Source of the DNA: Gemmatimonadaceae bacterium
GTDB taxonomy: Bacteria > Gemmatimonadota > Gemmatimonadetes > Gemmatimonadales > Gemmatimonadaceae
Reading direction: 5' to 3'
DNA length: 5,057 bases
NCBI GenBank assembly: GCA_017881545.1
Contig: JADGQU010000223.1
Span: 1-5,057, forward strand
Below are positions 5,030 to 5,057 of the stretch, one piece after another. The translations under genes were made by a program, and so were the position numbers. The notes under the pieces were generated by a model that saw only the letters and a list, made by a program, of their open reading frames with translations, was not told the DNA's origin and did no database searches. How positions within the stretch are numbered: position 1 is the stretch's first letter; each line of letters starts with the position of its first letter.

Positions 5030-5057
5030 CAGCCGAGTACGCGGCGCATGAGCTCGA
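5029..5057 (-). CDS. 3' end of an unidentified upstream gene (runs off right edge)
   Basis: On the minus strand, the frame ending at TGA (5031-5029) is open to the window edge and reads E-L-M-R-R-V-L-G before the stop. The stop overlaps the phosphodiesterase ATG as TGATG, the junction style also used in the transporter operon. This suggests a co-transcribed upstream gene, but nine codons are too few to name a product, and an open frame this short could be chance. Confidence 0.4.

Noticed and set aside
1..5057. Mobile elements, CRISPR arrays, tRNA or rRNA genes
   Set aside because: No transposase, terminal repeats, regularly spaced repeats or recognisable RNA-gene signatures were seen on either strand.

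Overview
The window is ordinary high-GC bacterial chromosome with dense, tightly packed coding. The codon pattern (strong G/C preference at third positions), the TGATG and GTGA stop/start overlaps and the style of the solute-binding protein suggest an actinobacterium, perhaps of the Thermoleophilia type. That placement is inference from style only; no rRNA or marker gene is present.

Layout: a PHP-domain phosphoesterase (5' part only, minus strand) runs off the left edge. It is divergent from a four-gene plus-strand ABC importer operon: solute-binding protein (370-1560), first permease (about 1648-2460, N-terminus uncertain), second permease (2457-3260) and ATPase with a C-terminal TOBE-type region (3361-4473). 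A compact glycerophosphodiester phosphodiesterase on the minus strand (4421-5029) converges on the ATPase gene and overlaps its 3' end by 53 bases. The last codons of one more minus-strand gene lie at the right edge.

The transporter is of the PotABCD/AfuABC/PhnSTUV (polyamine, ferric ion, sugar-phosphate, 2-aminoethylphosphonate) superfamily, so its substrate cannot be read from the sequence. Phosphoesterase-type genes on both sides, one of them a GDPD, make an organophosphate or phosphodiester substrate a reasonable working hypothesis, by analogy with ugpBAEC-ugpQ.

The most unusual part is the 100-base gap between the second permease and the ATPase. It is filled exactly by a 33-codon ORF whose start overlaps the permease stop (TGATG) and whose stop overlaps the ATPase start (TGATG). 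Each start has its own CAGGAG Shine-Dalgarno, so the translation-initiation junction is duplicated about 100 bases apart. Two CTCCTGG anti-Shine-Dalgarno segments lie between them and can form mutually exclusive or pseudoknotted stems. Other structured elements are a strong GC-rich hairpin between the binding-protein gene and the first permease, and a nested inverted repeat in the operon leader. The first permease has no standard start codon where its N-terminus should begin.
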